64,000 nucleotides of DNA from Molothrus aeneus (lineage: Eukaryota > Chordata > Aves > Passeriformes > Icteridae): the NCBI RefSeq assembly GCF_037042795.1, contig NC_089649.1, positions 49,323,621 through 49,387,620 of the forward strand. The letters are read 5' to 3'. Of the stretch, positions 1 to 11,360 are shown piece after piece. Every line of letters begins with the position of its first letter. Within the stretch, counting starts at the first letter, position 1. A model generated the notes under the pieces. It worked only from the letters and a program-made list of their open reading frames with translations, ran no database searches and had not been told where the DNA came from. A program made the translations under genes and the position numbers.

Positions 1-638
1 AGGTCACAATTAGGTCACCTTGAAGCCTTTTCTTTTCCAGGCTGAACAATCCCAGGTGTCTCAGCCTTTCCTCATAGGAGAGGTGCTCCATCCCTCTAAT
101 CAACTTGGTCGCCCTCCTCTAACAGGTCCATGTCCTTCCTGTGCTGGAACCCCAGAGCTAGCTGCAGTCCTGCAGGTGGGGTCTCACCAGAGCAGAGCAG
201 AGCAGAGGGGCAGAATCCCCTCCCTCCCCTGCTGCCCACGGGGCTCTGGATGCAGCCCAGGACACCTTTGGCTCTCTGGGCTGGGAGTGCCCATGTCTGG
301 GTCGTGTCCAGCCTCTCATCCACCAGCATCACCAAATCCTCCCTGGCAGGGCTGCTCTGGATCTGTGCATCCCCCAGCCTGTGTTTATACCGGGGGGTGT
401 CCCAGCTCAGGTGCAGGACCCTGAACTTGGTTTTGTTAAACCATGTGAAATTCCCAAAGGTCACTTCTCAAGCCTGCCCAGGTCCCTTTGGATGGCATCT
501 CATCCTTCAGGAGTGTTATCTGCACCACTCAGCTTGGTGTCAGCAGCAAATTTTTTGAGGGTGCACTCAATCCCTTTATGTTGTTAACGAAGACATTAAA
601 TATCACTGGTGCCAATACAGACCCCTAAGGGACATTTA
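1..638 (-). mobile_element. CR1 LINE fragment, minus strand, cut by window start
   Basis: This is a non-LTR retrotransposon relic. Read on the minus strand it follows the avian CR1 body just upstream of the 3' untranslated region. Recognisable landmarks on the plus strand are the reverse complement of the 'sensory' block GGAGAGGTGCTCCA at about 79-92, the CCAGGCTGAACAA block near 38-50, and the 'CAGACCCCTAAGGGACA' block near 619-635. These appear in the order expected for a reversed CR1. The 3' end of the element lies before base 1, so the copy is partial here. The open frames at 20-424, 96-464 and 130-558 fall inside it and are frame noise: none reads as an intact reverse transcriptase. Similarity fades after about 638, which I take as the 5' truncation point. 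The family assignment is from memory of the consensus and is strong; the subfamily is not assigned. Confidence 0.93.
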
Positions 639-3600
639 TCAAGAGGTCAAGAACAACAGCTGGGATGATTTTCAATTGTAAGATAGATGCTTGCAATTTG
701 GTAGCCTCGAAGGAAATCTTTCTACATAGTATTATTACTACAAAATTTAAAAGAAACTTAAATGAAGACCAGAAAATATAAAGAGGAAAAAAGGAATGCC
801 TACCACATTCAGAATTTACAGATTGATATTTTGATACTTCAGTTGGTCTATCAATATCAGAGTTGTGTAATGGTTGCAACTCCACAAACACAGAGGCCAC
901 CATATAAAGACTAGTGTTTGACAATGAACCAAACCTTCAAATTTTTCACAGAGGTGGCAAACTGTATTCATAAAATATCAATTGCATGTCATATCCTACT
1001 TGAGTGCAACTATAAGCTTATGACAGTATGTAATTAGTATCATCAACTATCTATTCATATTCTTTCCAATTAAATATTAATTTGGTTGTTTGAGAGCTTG
1101 ATTGATCTAAACAGAAAGATAGATACCCAATCTTACATGTTTATTTTCATTCCATAAGCAGACAAATTTCACTTTATGAGCAATGATCTCATGCTCCTAC
1201 ATGTGCTTTCATTATTCTCCCTCACACTGCGTCAGACCTTCCAGACAGAGGTATTTATTGGACCTACATGAAGGAATTGATGTAGACTACAATCAAAAGA
1301 GAATAAATCATATCTACCTGTAATAGTCTCAATAAGTACCATTTTGAAGGATCTGATTTATTAATTCCTCTAATTTATTCCTCTTAAATAAATTAATCTA
1401 TCTGGGAAACACATAGTGTTTCATTCTACATGTAGCAATGGTTGTTTATGAGTATTTCACAGCAGTAACAGGTAAAGAGTTAAATAACCTTCCATAGAAA
1501 GCTGCAGTATTTAGATAAACAGCTTTAACATTACCTGTAAGATGGATTTTAAAAAAGGAAAGAGCTGTTTCTAAATAAAAGAGAACACCTTTGAATTATT
1601 AAAGGGAGAGGTTTGACTCAACTGTCTTTTGTCTTTGTACTGAGTCAGAGGAGCATTTACTTCATCCAAATCTCCAGCATCAGAGAGAGCTTTTAACAGT
1701 GGAAGTTATTTATTGTGAGGAAGTTTCTTTAACAGTTTTTAGCTAAAGAACAGTGCTACACTGAGCAGAAACTGAAAAATTTTCTCTTCACTTGAGAAAT
1801 CTAATATCTTGCTTTAATTTCTGTCTCTCTCCACTGTTATTCTTACATTACCTCATAAATAATTGACAACAACCTTATGAATTACTGACTGCACAATTGT
1901 TGCCTCTTTGGTACTGGTACTTTTCATCTAATGAAGTTCTGACTTTTACAATTTGCCACTAGTTGTAAGAAATATTTTTAGTTCCAGGCTAATTTTAGAG
2001 ATAAAAGTTTAACTTCATTCTTTATAAGAACCAGAAAAAGGAAAGCAAGATGTGGAAAATTATTTGAATTTAAGTGGTTTTCAAAAGATTTAGACATTTC
2101 AAATTAAACATACCTATAAAATATACAAATGAAAGAAAAAAAGGAAATGTACAAATGTCAATTACATGTGTTTTAATAATGTTATTGTAGTTTCCCTGAT
2201 TTAGTAGTTTTGGATCTATGACAGTCCCCAAAGTGATCATTATTGTAGCTATAAAGTTGGTGCAATAGGTACCAACAAAAGGTATGGAAAAATAAAATAA
2301 TTTACACTTAAACAAATGCAAAACACATATGAATAACTTTTGAAAATACAGTTATTAAAATATAGGAATTTAAATCAATATATTTTGGGCTCTTTGTCTG
2401 CTCTACTGGTGGCAGAGCCTTCAGTTATAGGATCACTAATTTTTTTACAGTTTTACATGTAATGCTGAAACCTGTTTCACAAAATGCAGGCTTTTATATT
2501 TGTAATAGACTCGTATTTTTGTCCTTAAAACTGATAGTTAATTTTATTCACCCTAATTTTCTTTCATTAATCATAAAACAGAAATTTATATTTGACACTA
2601 CTCCATTCATGTTTCCTGAACTAAGAATTCCATAATCTACAAGCCAAGACTTTTCTGGTGTGCAAAATAAGTCTGTCACAAATGAGAAGATACACATAAC
2701 AGATCATTCCATCAATTCTGTCAGACTAAAATATTTCATTTAATGACCAAGCACCAGATTTTAATATAGAGAGGCTGTAATTGGTTCTAAATTTCTGAAT
2801 CACACATTGATTCAGTTTAGTTTAAAGACCTGTCTTAATGTGTGCTGCTGAATCGTTCTTATATAAATTGTGATATTAGAGCAGCTATTCATTGTAAAGT
2901 GCAATCAGAAATGCACTTTTTAGGTAAGACTCACAAGTGCATTTCCTAGGAGTGCCATGTCCCAATGCTCTGTAAAAGAAACACTTTGAGCTTAGAAGAA
3001 AGGACTTTAGAAGAATAAAAATGGAGGAAATAAAAAAGCAAAAGGAAATGCAGTGGCATCAGTATGGGGTTGATGATTCAGTCTGCATCTGTTTCTTGAT
3101 GAGACTTAGATGGCCTTGCCCTTCTCATCAGAATTTGGGTGAAAAGGAAAAAACTGGCTGGTCAGTTTGCAAAATTTCCCTATGATTGCTACTGAAATGT
3201 CTAATTCTAGAGACTGTGTTTGTGTCAGGAACTTTTAGGCTCCCAGCAGCAGTAGGTAAACATGAACCTAGATTTTTATTTGTGAGCTTGCCCAGTCATA
3301 TCTAATCAAGCATAAATACCAGGAGAATAGTCTTGTGTAGTCAAACACATTAATAAGCTTATTTGATTTTGAAATCAGATAGGTAAGTGAAGGTCAGAAT
3401 GAAAAGCAGGACTTCGGAGGAAGAAATTTTTTTTGGTAAGTATTCTCAGGATCTACTAGAACCTTTGTAAACTTTGTAGATGTTTGTGTCTTTTTCCATG
3501 CTGCAATCAGGTCTGATTCCTCACAATGTTCTCAATCCCACAGAATTCAGATTTATATTAAGGAAAAATTCACTCATTTATGTAATAAACATGTTATATC

Positions 3601-3681
3601 TCCCCCTTCTCTTGTTTATCTTCCCTTATTTCATGCTTTTGTTTCAAGAATAATCATGTAAAAAGTCTCCCCATTTACAAC
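639..3681. other. AT-rich non-coding DNA, no gene seen
   Basis: I see only AT-rich, single-copy-looking sequence. The longest open frames (625-924 minus and 2070-2321 minus, 83-99 codons) are low-complexity, have no recognisable domain and no supporting splice or promoter context. No tRNA, repeat tail or LTR terminus was recognised. Confidence 0.6.
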
Positions 3682-4280
3682 TGATCCTGGGTTTGGTTGG
3701 ATAGCATTAATGTCCTTCAGAGAAGCCCATATGCTGCTGTATTTTGGCTTTGTGCCTAAACCAGTGCTGAAAATACACCAGTTAAGAGCTTTGGCTGTTA
3801 CTGAACTGTGCTCATGCAGCATCAAGGTCTTCTCCTTCTCCCACACTGCACTCCACATGAGTAGGCTGGGAGTGGGAAAGGCCAGAAGAGACAAAACCAG
3901 GACCCAACGTGATCAAAGGGCTATCTTAAAGTCTCCCGTCCCATCCCGTCCCGTCCCATCCCATCTCATTCCATATGATGTCATCCCTCACAATAAAAGC
4001 TCAAGGAAAGGACGGGATGTGGGGGTATATGTTTGGTTACAGTTTCTTTCCAGGTAACCATTGTGAATACTGAGGTCTATCTTTCCCAGATGTGGCTGGA
4101 CAACTGTGTGTTAATAAGAAGCAGAGAAAAGTGACTTTTTTCATTCTTTGCTCAGGTGTACATCCTTTGCTTCACTTTATCTTATCAATGAGATTTCTTG
4201 ACTTCTTTCTCTTTTTTCCCCATTCCAGAGCAAATGGAAGTGAGTGTGATCTCAGTCAGTTTTGGGCTACCCAGTGTTCA
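3682..4280 (+). mobile_element. Old, degraded avian ERV solo LTR, plus strand
   Basis: This is a diverged LTR of the same avian endogenous-retrovirus family as the copy at 9399-9975, but in the opposite orientation. The first 23 bases (TG at 3682) align without gaps to the recalled 5' end of the family. Shared blocks follow in order: the CTTCAGAGAAG-like block near 3715, TTTGGCTTTGTGC near 3740, CTGTTACTGAACTGTGCT near 3797, GATCAAAGGG near 3911, the CRE-like TGATGTCA near 3978, and the TATA position, here AATAAAA at 3992-3998. U5-like TTTGCTTCACTTTATCTTATCAATGAG follows near 4167. The poly(A) signal (ATTAAA in the younger copy) is mutated here to ATCAAT. No gag, pol or env remains on either side, so it is a solo LTR. 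The 3' boundary is uncertain (about 4230-4290) because it runs into a CR1. No target-site duplication was found. Frames at 3631-3894, 3710-4057 and 4092-4286 are noise within it. Confidence 0.8.
3935..3974. repeat. CCCRT pentanucleotide array inside the LTR
   Basis: Eight consecutive 5-base units read CCCGT, CCCAT, CCCGT, CCCGT, CCCAT, CCCAT, CTCAT, TCCAT. They occupy the LTR segment that in this family reads roughly TTCCATACCAT, about 20 bases before the TATA position. I infer a local expansion seeded by that CCAT-rich stretch. The last two units are closest to the ancestral LTR sequence, consistent with growth from that end. Confidence 0.85.
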
Positions 4281-4750
4281 GAGTAGTGATACTGTAGATA
4301 GTCCAGCAAAGGTGGCCCCTGAGATGGCTAAGAGATGGGACCATCTCTCCTATAAGGAAAAGCAGAAAGAGCAGGAGCTATTCAGCCTGGAGAAGACAAG
4401 GTTCAGTGAGGAATCTTATCAATGTATGTAAATACCTGAAGGAAATGTGTAAACAGGAAGCCAGGCTCTTTTCAGCAGTGCCCAAGCACTGTGGGCAAGC
4501 TGCAACAGACATAAACTAAAACCTCCTAAAGGAGGCTCTCTCTAAAAGTCAGGTAACACTTTTTATTTGTAAGGGTGACTGAGCACTAGCACAGTTTACC
4601 CAGATAAGTTCTAGGATCTCCCTTCTAAGACATATTTAATAGCCATCCTGGGAAAAAGGCTATAGGTGGGCCTGCTTGAGCAGAGCATTTGTACCCTGTT
4701 TCCTCCATAGGTCTTCTCTATCCTCAGCCAGTCTGTGATTTTGTGAGTGG
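4281..4750 (+). mobile_element. CR1 LINE 3' end, plus strand
   Basis: This is a 5'-truncated CR1 copy retaining the 3' portion. It begins near GTCCAGCAAAGG (about 4301) and continues through CATCTCTCCTATAAGG (4343-4358), CAGCCTGGAGAAGA (4384-4397), CTTATCAATGTATGTAAATA (4413-4432), CCAGGCTCTTTTCAGCAGTG (4461-4480), GGGTGACTGAGCACTAGCAC (4574-4593) and CCTGCTTGAGCAGAGC (4671-4686). It ends in a GTCTGTGATTTTGTGAG tail near 4748. The order matches the avian CR1 consensus as I recall it, with moderate divergence. The 5' edge abuts the LTR at 3682-4280, so the exact junction lies somewhere between about 4230 and 4300. The open frame at 4198-4431 spans the LTR-CR1 junction and is not a gene. Confidence 0.93.
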
Positions 4751-7700
4751 CTGTGTTGGTGTCTGGCTGATAGCTGGGTCAACCCACCACACCCTCTTTG
4801 AATTCTTAAATGCACAAAAACTTACAGGAATCAGTGGGGGCTGAAAGAAGCTATACATCATCAGGAATTTCAGAGAAAATTCTGATGTTGTAGATTATGA
4901 GTCTTTATGAAATAAGGCAGGAGAAAGGACTTTCCTTACCTCCTCAATTAAAGTTATCTGCATACTTGGATTTCTCTTAATTGGCATATTTTTTTGTTAC
5001 CATGAAATATTTTCTGTTTCAGGGTGGGATATGATTTTCTTTTCCTGTTCAGTTGTGTGCAGCTTGCCTAATCAGTTCCCTGTTGGAAGCAGATCTTCAA
5101 GTTGCATACCCTGGTTCTGATTCACAGCTCAGTTTCAGGAACTTAGTCTAAAATATTTAGGCTTCCTACTGGTTATATGGGCAAAATTTAGTATCTTGTG
5201 GCCAATGGGATCTAACTAGATCTCTGTCCCCTTACAGCCCTAAGATCTAGGAAATAATTTTCTGGCATGAAGTCTCAGAGGAAGATTGGAGAATAACTCC
5301 AATTAAAAAAAAAGTTATTATAAAGATTTAGAATCAATTACAATCAGCTGGTTTGTGGCCGTATATGGCAAATAACAGGTACTGCCATAGATATGAGACA
5401 GTTATTGCTCTCATCCTTTGGAAACATAATAGGAATAGACTGAGGAAATAGAAGTGTCTCTGCTTTCCTGGCAGAAAATTATTGCACCTACACCAAAAAT
5501 ATCTGTTTCTTCACTTTACTCCACTTAGTTCACTCTGTTGAATTGCCCACTTTCCTGATTTTCCTGACCTCTTGCTTTTACATGCATAAAGTTACTTTGG
5601 GAAAACCTGTCTCTTCCACTGGGAAATCAGCAGTGGCAAATTAACCACTATTTGGCAACCTTTTACAGATGGTGGTGCCAGCAGAATTTCAGCCTAAGTC
5701 AGTAAGAACAAGGCAATTTAAAAACATTAAAAATGCATTGACAGCAAAGAAATAAAAGCAGGCACTCAGGTACAAGCCAGAATAGTTAAAAAGCTTTTGG
5801 ACAAAAACAGGCTTTTTGTTTTCTGTTAAACACCTTATTTTGCACAAAGAGCTCTGTAAGTAAAGAAAGGCATAGGAGTGTATTCTCTACTCAAGATATT
5901 TTTTGGGAAAGAGGGTTTTAATATTTTTGTCTGATATAAACTGATATCAAAATAAATATTCAAACCAAATGAATACATTACTAATTTTTATTTTATTCAT
6001 GATGATTTCAGGTCTCGTCTATCATTTAACAGTCTTCTGAAAGCTATTGTCTCTCACACACAAACATAAGAATTTCATCCACATTTGCAGAGCCATCCAT
6101 TATACATGAAGAGCTGTGCTGTGACTACTATGGGGGAAGGGATTAGCAAGTGTGTAAGGCAGTTCTATAAATATTTGTCCTGAACTGGGACCTCATTACG
6201 GTGTTTACTACAGAAATGTGAAATACTAGGCTTTCTGCCCATTGGCTCCTTTAGGAATGCATTTACTGCTGGTCTTAAAAAGTCCTATTTTTTTCTACAT
6301 TAATACTACTCTAATGTGGATTTTAAGTAATTTCCATCTTTTTGAAATTATGGAATTCCATCAGTTAAAAGTGTGTATAATAGATGAATATGTAAAACGC
6401 AGAAAAATTATTTAATATCTATAATAGATGTGATAGATTAAGATTTGATAAATCATTTATGAATGAATTTTGCTTTCTTGACAACATAGGTGATTTCAGT
6501 GTTTCCAAGTGCAATAATTTTTAAATGGTTGCTGGCAGGCAATTTATTAGGATGTTTACTCGGTATTTAAATTTTCCATATTTAGCTGGGTCATCTGCTA
6601 TCTTTGATTTGAAACATAGAGGGAATAGGAAGCAGGATAAAATTGCTTATCTCTGATCTTTTGAGAGTTGTTTTAATTTCTGGTGAGATACATGAATTTT
6701 CTAATCCATAAATGTATGTTACCACAGAACAACCTGGTCATTGCACCGCAAGTTAGAATTTTTTGTGTGAATATATCAGAAAAAATCACAAATCTTAGTT
6801 GTGGGAGGAAACATTATAACTTACACAGAGTCTGTCCTGCAGTCCTCTTTTATTCATGTTTTCTGTTGCCAATTTTTTTTTTTGTTTAACATTTCTAAAG
6901 TTGGTTCCTGGTATATTGATTAGAGACAATGCTCATACACTTACTCAGCCTTAGTTTTACCAAGATAAGCCAACTGGGCCTTTTTAGTTTTCTCTCTCCA
7001 TGCCACCAGGCACCATTCTAGGTCTTTTTAAAAGCAGTTCCTTGAGAGTTCAGTCTTTCTTTAAGTGTCATGACCAGCTTTTCATAGGATTTTCTCAATA
7101 AGCTCCTTGCACCACTTTTTAAGTTAGTGGTACGCCTCAGAACAGCTACATAGGCAGAATGAGGGGAAATATCCCTATCTACCTTTTCCACAGCCTTTGC
7201 ATAGCAATAGGTCATAGTCTCACATAGACAAATCAGTTACAGTCATCTTTTAATGTTCCTTTGACATTTTTTACTGGCTAGCCATGACTTTATTGCAGAA
7301 ATTCATATCAGTCATTGAATATATGACCTTTTAATTATGATACTCCATTTGTATAATTCTCACCTACAAGACACCCAGTTTTTCCTGTAGGATATTTTCA
7401 CCTTCTTTTGTACCAGTTGTAGTGCTATTATTTGATTTAAAGAACATTTTACAGCCCTTTTACACAATTTTTTCTTTTATACCTTTGTCCTGTTCCAGCA
7501 GTACTGACCAGGACTGCCATTCAAGCCCAGCTTTAATAAGCATCCTGTGTTTCATGGATATGTGGAATTAACTGTGGAAAAGCTATATCATAGTCAAGCC
7601 TAGCAACACCAAAAAATGTAAAATAATGAAACTTCTACTGGTGCTGAATTTAGTTTAAAGAACTTAATATTTTAGTAAAAACTAACTGCAGATCTCAAGA

Positions 7701-9398
7701 AAAATTTCCTTTTTTCTAGAACTCAGACCTTTTGCACATCTAAATTAAATCTGTGGCTTCACATCTGAGACTTTGTAAGTTACAAACATTACCAGAGGCA
7801 TTTTTTCTGACACTCCTAATGCAGGTTAAAAAAAAAAACAAACCAGCATGCAGAAATCAGTAATAGACAATTTGTCTAAATCATAATTCTATGACTCTAA
7901 GTATTACAGGAAGAGGAGGAAATTGTTTTTTCCCCCAGCTAATTAACCAGCCTGTTTAGGGTATATTATTGTAGGTTGAGTGATAAGAATATGTAAATCC
8001 CATATCCTCATGGGTGCAACAGTGTTTCCACTTTATAAGGGAGATTTAATTTTGTTCATCCTGAATTCATAGAGACAGTAAGGCATATGCCTTCAATGAT
8101 CACCGTATCCTGAAGACTTTATATGTCTATAACCTGCAGATTATTTCCAAATGTCACAACTTGCAAGGTTCTTCTTTTCCAACACTTAAAGATTATTTTG
8201 CTGTTGGTTTGGGCCTCCTCAGTGGCCAAGCCAATTCCCTTTCTGCAAGAAGATAATCCTTGCAGGGTGGCTAAAAGAAGCTACCCAGACTGAAGTACTG
8301 TTTATGTTTGTTTAACAAGGTGCAAATATTGTTTGTTATACAGTCTTACAGTTAGAACAGAATCTGGTTTTATATAAACTAATATTTTTTTGAGTTGTGA
8401 ATTATTTGAAAGGTAATTTGAAACACCAGTAAAGTGTTTGTTAGAAATGTAACTTTGACATAAAACCACAAAAACACTGGTATGACTGCATCCAGAAAGA
8501 CACATACTCTCAAACATTTATCATTGCATTTTCATTCAGAAAGAAAAATATATTTATTTAGCCTAATCCATCCATCTTTTCCAGAAAAAGTGTTGAATTT
8601 ACAGATAGCTGCATAGTTACAGAAGAATAGAAGCCTGAGAACAGAACTGATACCAGCTGTTTTTGGGGGGATTTTTTGGTAAGGAAAATCATATGAAAAG
8701 GATTTGGACATGGCCGTGGATGCTTCAAGAATTCTGTAGTCCCTGGTTCAATTCTAAGTTTTATTAGGAGCTTTAAATTTTGTGAGTCTACTATGCCCAT
8801 CCCTATCTCAAAGGAAACTGTGATATTTTCTCTATATAAAAAAGCAGGATGTTGTAGAACATCCTGTGAGATATTATAAGTGCTATGCTTGAACCACAGA
8901 TTTATTTAATTTACATATATTCTTTTATTAATTGAAATAAGAACAAGATTTATTGAAACATATAAGAACTAATTTACACTCTTAAATAATAAAACTTACA
9001 AAGATGAAACAGCACATTGGAAGGCAATATAAGCATGCCCCTAAGAAAAAAATTTTAATATTATAGGGAAAATTAAATTTCTTTAAAGCACCTTTAAGAC
9101 TTGAAATCTCAAATTTTTTGTGTGAATATCCCCTGTGTTTATCTAAGAAAGCTACTTACCATATATCTTTGCCTCAAAGAAAATTAGGAGCAATTCTGCT
9201 GGTAGTTTTACAGGGGGTGAGCATTTCGTCCTAATTGTCCGTACAGTCTGACTTCTGGCATTACATTTAAAACCAAATTCCAGTAAAGAGGAAAGTATTT
9301 TCTTTGCATGTTTGCTTAATAAGGTGTTAAGGGTTTTTTGTTTCTGAAAATGTTTTTACATCTCTCTAATCAACTTCTGTAACCACATGCACTGACCT
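4751..9398. other. AT-rich non-coding DNA, no gene seen
   Basis: Nothing here reads as a gene or a recognisable repeat. The open frames (up to 80 codons, for example 8558-8800 minus and 8302-8517 minus) lack known motifs. One perfect short hairpin is present at 8845-8866 and is listed separately. A stretch near 6065-6180 has a faint resemblance to a reversed ancient CR1 3' end but is too weak to call. Confidence 0.55.
8845..8866. repeat. Perfect 9-bp inverted repeat
   Basis: The sequence reads CAGGATGTT, a 4-base spacer GTAG, then AACATCCTG, forming a perfect 9-bp stem. There is no U-run after it and the arms do not extend, so it is neither a terminator nor a convincing microRNA precursor. 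Confidence 0.8.
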
Positions 9399-9975
9399 TG
9401 TCAAGGTCTAACCCCGGCTGGCAACCGAGCCTCACTCAGACATTCACTCACTGCCCCCACGCCAGAATGGGCGAGGGAATCAGAAAGGCAAAAATGAGAA
9501 AACTCCTAGGTTTAGTTTAAGGCAGTTTAATAAGGAAAACAAAAGCCATGCATGCAAACAAACCCTTACAAGTGCCTGCACCACTTCCCGTGGGCAGGTG
9601 TGTGCTCAGCCATGTCCAGGAAAGCAGCGCTTCCCCGTGCGTCACGCTGACTTGGGAAAACCAACCCCACCACCCCAAACGCCCCCATTCCTTCTTCATC
9701 CCTCAGCATTATATACTGAGAATCACCCCTTACAGTCTGGAATATCCCTTGGGTCAGTTGGGGTCACCTGTCCTGGTTGTGTCCCCTCCCAAATTCTTGG
9801 CATGCCCAGCCTTCTTGCAGGTGAGGAGCAGAAATGGCCTTGATGCCGTGCAAGCCCTGTTCAGCAGTAATGAAAATATCCCTGTGTTTTTACCACTGGT
9901 TTAGCCTACATCTAAAACACAGACCCATACTAGTGACCATGAAGAAAATGAATCCTACCCCATCCCAAACCAGCA
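9399..9975 (-). mobile_element. Avian ERV solo LTR, minus strand
   Basis: This is a 577-bp LTR bounded by TG (9399) and CA (9975), recognised as a common avian endogenous-retrovirus LTR. Promoter and processing signals fix the orientation to minus: a TATA-like GTATATAAT (complement of 9708-9716) lies upstream of a poly(A) signal ATTAAA (complement of 9526-9531), about 180 bases downstream in that direction. The terminal GCTGGTTTGGGATGGG segment at the minus-strand 5' end and GGTTAGACCTTGACA at its 3' end fit the family. The 6 bases before (TGACCT) and after (TGGTCT) agree at 4 of 6 positions, which could be a decayed target-site duplication. No internal retroviral sequence flanks it, so it is a solo LTR left by recombination. 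The frames at 9517-9699, 9548-9904 and 9598-9843 are inside it and are not genes. The superfamily (class II or III) is not assigned. Confidence 0.9.
9708..9716 (-). promoter_or_regulatory. TATA-like box of the solo LTR
   Basis: The minus strand reads GTATATAAT, at the position of the family's TATA box. It is followed about 180 bases downstream by ATTAAA at 9526-9531. Whether it still drives transcription cannot be told from sequence. Confidence 0.6.
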
Positions 9976-11334
9976 TGGTCTCCCTCTCAGGACATCAAAA
10001 CATTTGACAAAAACAAGGTTAAGATGTAAACTATCTGAAGAAACATTTATTTTTGGTAGCTGCTTTTTAGGGGAAGCGTTGGGCAATTCAAGTGGTTGAT
10101 AATGGTTAATATCTATGTCTCCTCATCCCTTCTGAGTTTTTACAGGAACACAGTAGGTATGATTAGAGACGAATAAGTAGACATAATAAACATTCACCTG
10201 GTATAAAAGAATTTTTCAGACCTTAAAATTGTATCAAAGAAGATCATCAAGAATTCTTTGAGGACTATTTGCTTGGTGTGAAATCACCAGAGCACAAAAG
10301 CATTCCAATTTCATTCCAAAGTACACTCTGACTTCTTTTACCTTTGATTAGTCTCACACAAAAAGAAGTTCCACCATTATTTGAAATGGCATAATTAAGA
10401 ACTCTTCCAATATAATTAAGAGTCCTTATGCTTAGATTAAATAAAATTTATTTCATGGTGAAAGCACTAAAATCTATCAAGTGAAAGGGTCAATTGAAAA
10501 TAAAATTAAATTAAAATACACCCTCTCCCATGCAAATTGAATTTTTTCCTTCATGGTGATTCATAGTAAGGCTTTAGAAAGCTGCTAAGGTCTTCAAAAG
10601 GGACATTAAACTAGCTGTTGACTCTACTGAGTTATTTTTCCCTCCTTTTTGTAAGAAAATTTATAAAATTCACAAAATTTCAAGGAAGAAAATAAAAATA
10701 ATTAAGAGTGTAATCCATATGATTGCATCACCAGCTATAGCATTCATGTATCTTCCTTGAATAAGATGTCTAATGGTTTTGTTCAGTGATTGCATTTGGG
10801 ATCATATAAGTCTGATCTTGTCACCTCTGAGAAAACAGAATTCCTTTAATTATTTCTCCTGCTAATCAGAATATGCCCTTATCCTTCTTTAATGAAAAGC
10901 AAGCCAGGGTTGCAGGGCACTCTCTTCTCCTCCCTTTCTTTAGAAACTTTTTTGCTACTGAAGCTTAAAACTAAAACTATCAAAAATCTAAGAGCAATTT
11001 CTCTCCCTCAGGGTAGCCAATCCCTGTAGGTTTATGACCCAATTCTTTGCCCAGAAGATTTTGACTATTATCCTCAATTTTTGACATGAATATATATTGT
11101 ATTCTGCCAAAGATCTGTCAAGATCTTCATACATTGTTCCAACCCAACAAGTGAATGCAAGCTACTTCAGGCCAGAATGCTTGGTTGCAGAATTTCCTTT
11201 TTTTTGCACAAAGATGGCAAAATACTTTTTAAAATCACTTTTTGTTAATATAAAAATATATTTTTAATACAGTTCTTTCAATTAAATCCTTCAAGAACAC
11301 ACTGTGAAATGTGAGATAATATTACAAAAAATAT
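9976..11334. other. AT-rich non-coding DNA, no gene seen
   Basis: This is AT-rich sequence with short homopolymer runs and A/T-only patches (for example near 10490-10520). I see no open frame of note, no RNA gene and no recognised repeat. Confidence 0.6.
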
Positions 11335-11360
11335 AACCTTAACCCTAACCCTAACCCTAA
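11335..11360. repeat. Interstitial telomeric repeat (AACCCT)n
   Basis: The plus strand reads AACCTT followed by three perfect AACCCT units and a final AA, 26 bases in all. This is the vertebrate telomere repeat (C-rich strand). The first unit has one substitution. The flanks are AT-rich unique sequence, so it is a short internal tract rather than a chromosome end. Confidence 0.93.

Noticed and set aside
3710..4057. 115-codon plus-strand frame
   Set aside because: It lies inside the old LTR and runs through its pentamer array.
6060..6180. Possible reversed ancient CR1 3' end
   Set aside because: Only ACATAAGAA and scattered short words agree with the consensus, which is too little to support a call.
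8845..8866. Hairpin as a microRNA or terminator
   Set aside because: The stem is only 9 bp with no extension. A microRNA precursor needs a far longer arm, and a bacterial-type terminator does not apply in this genome.
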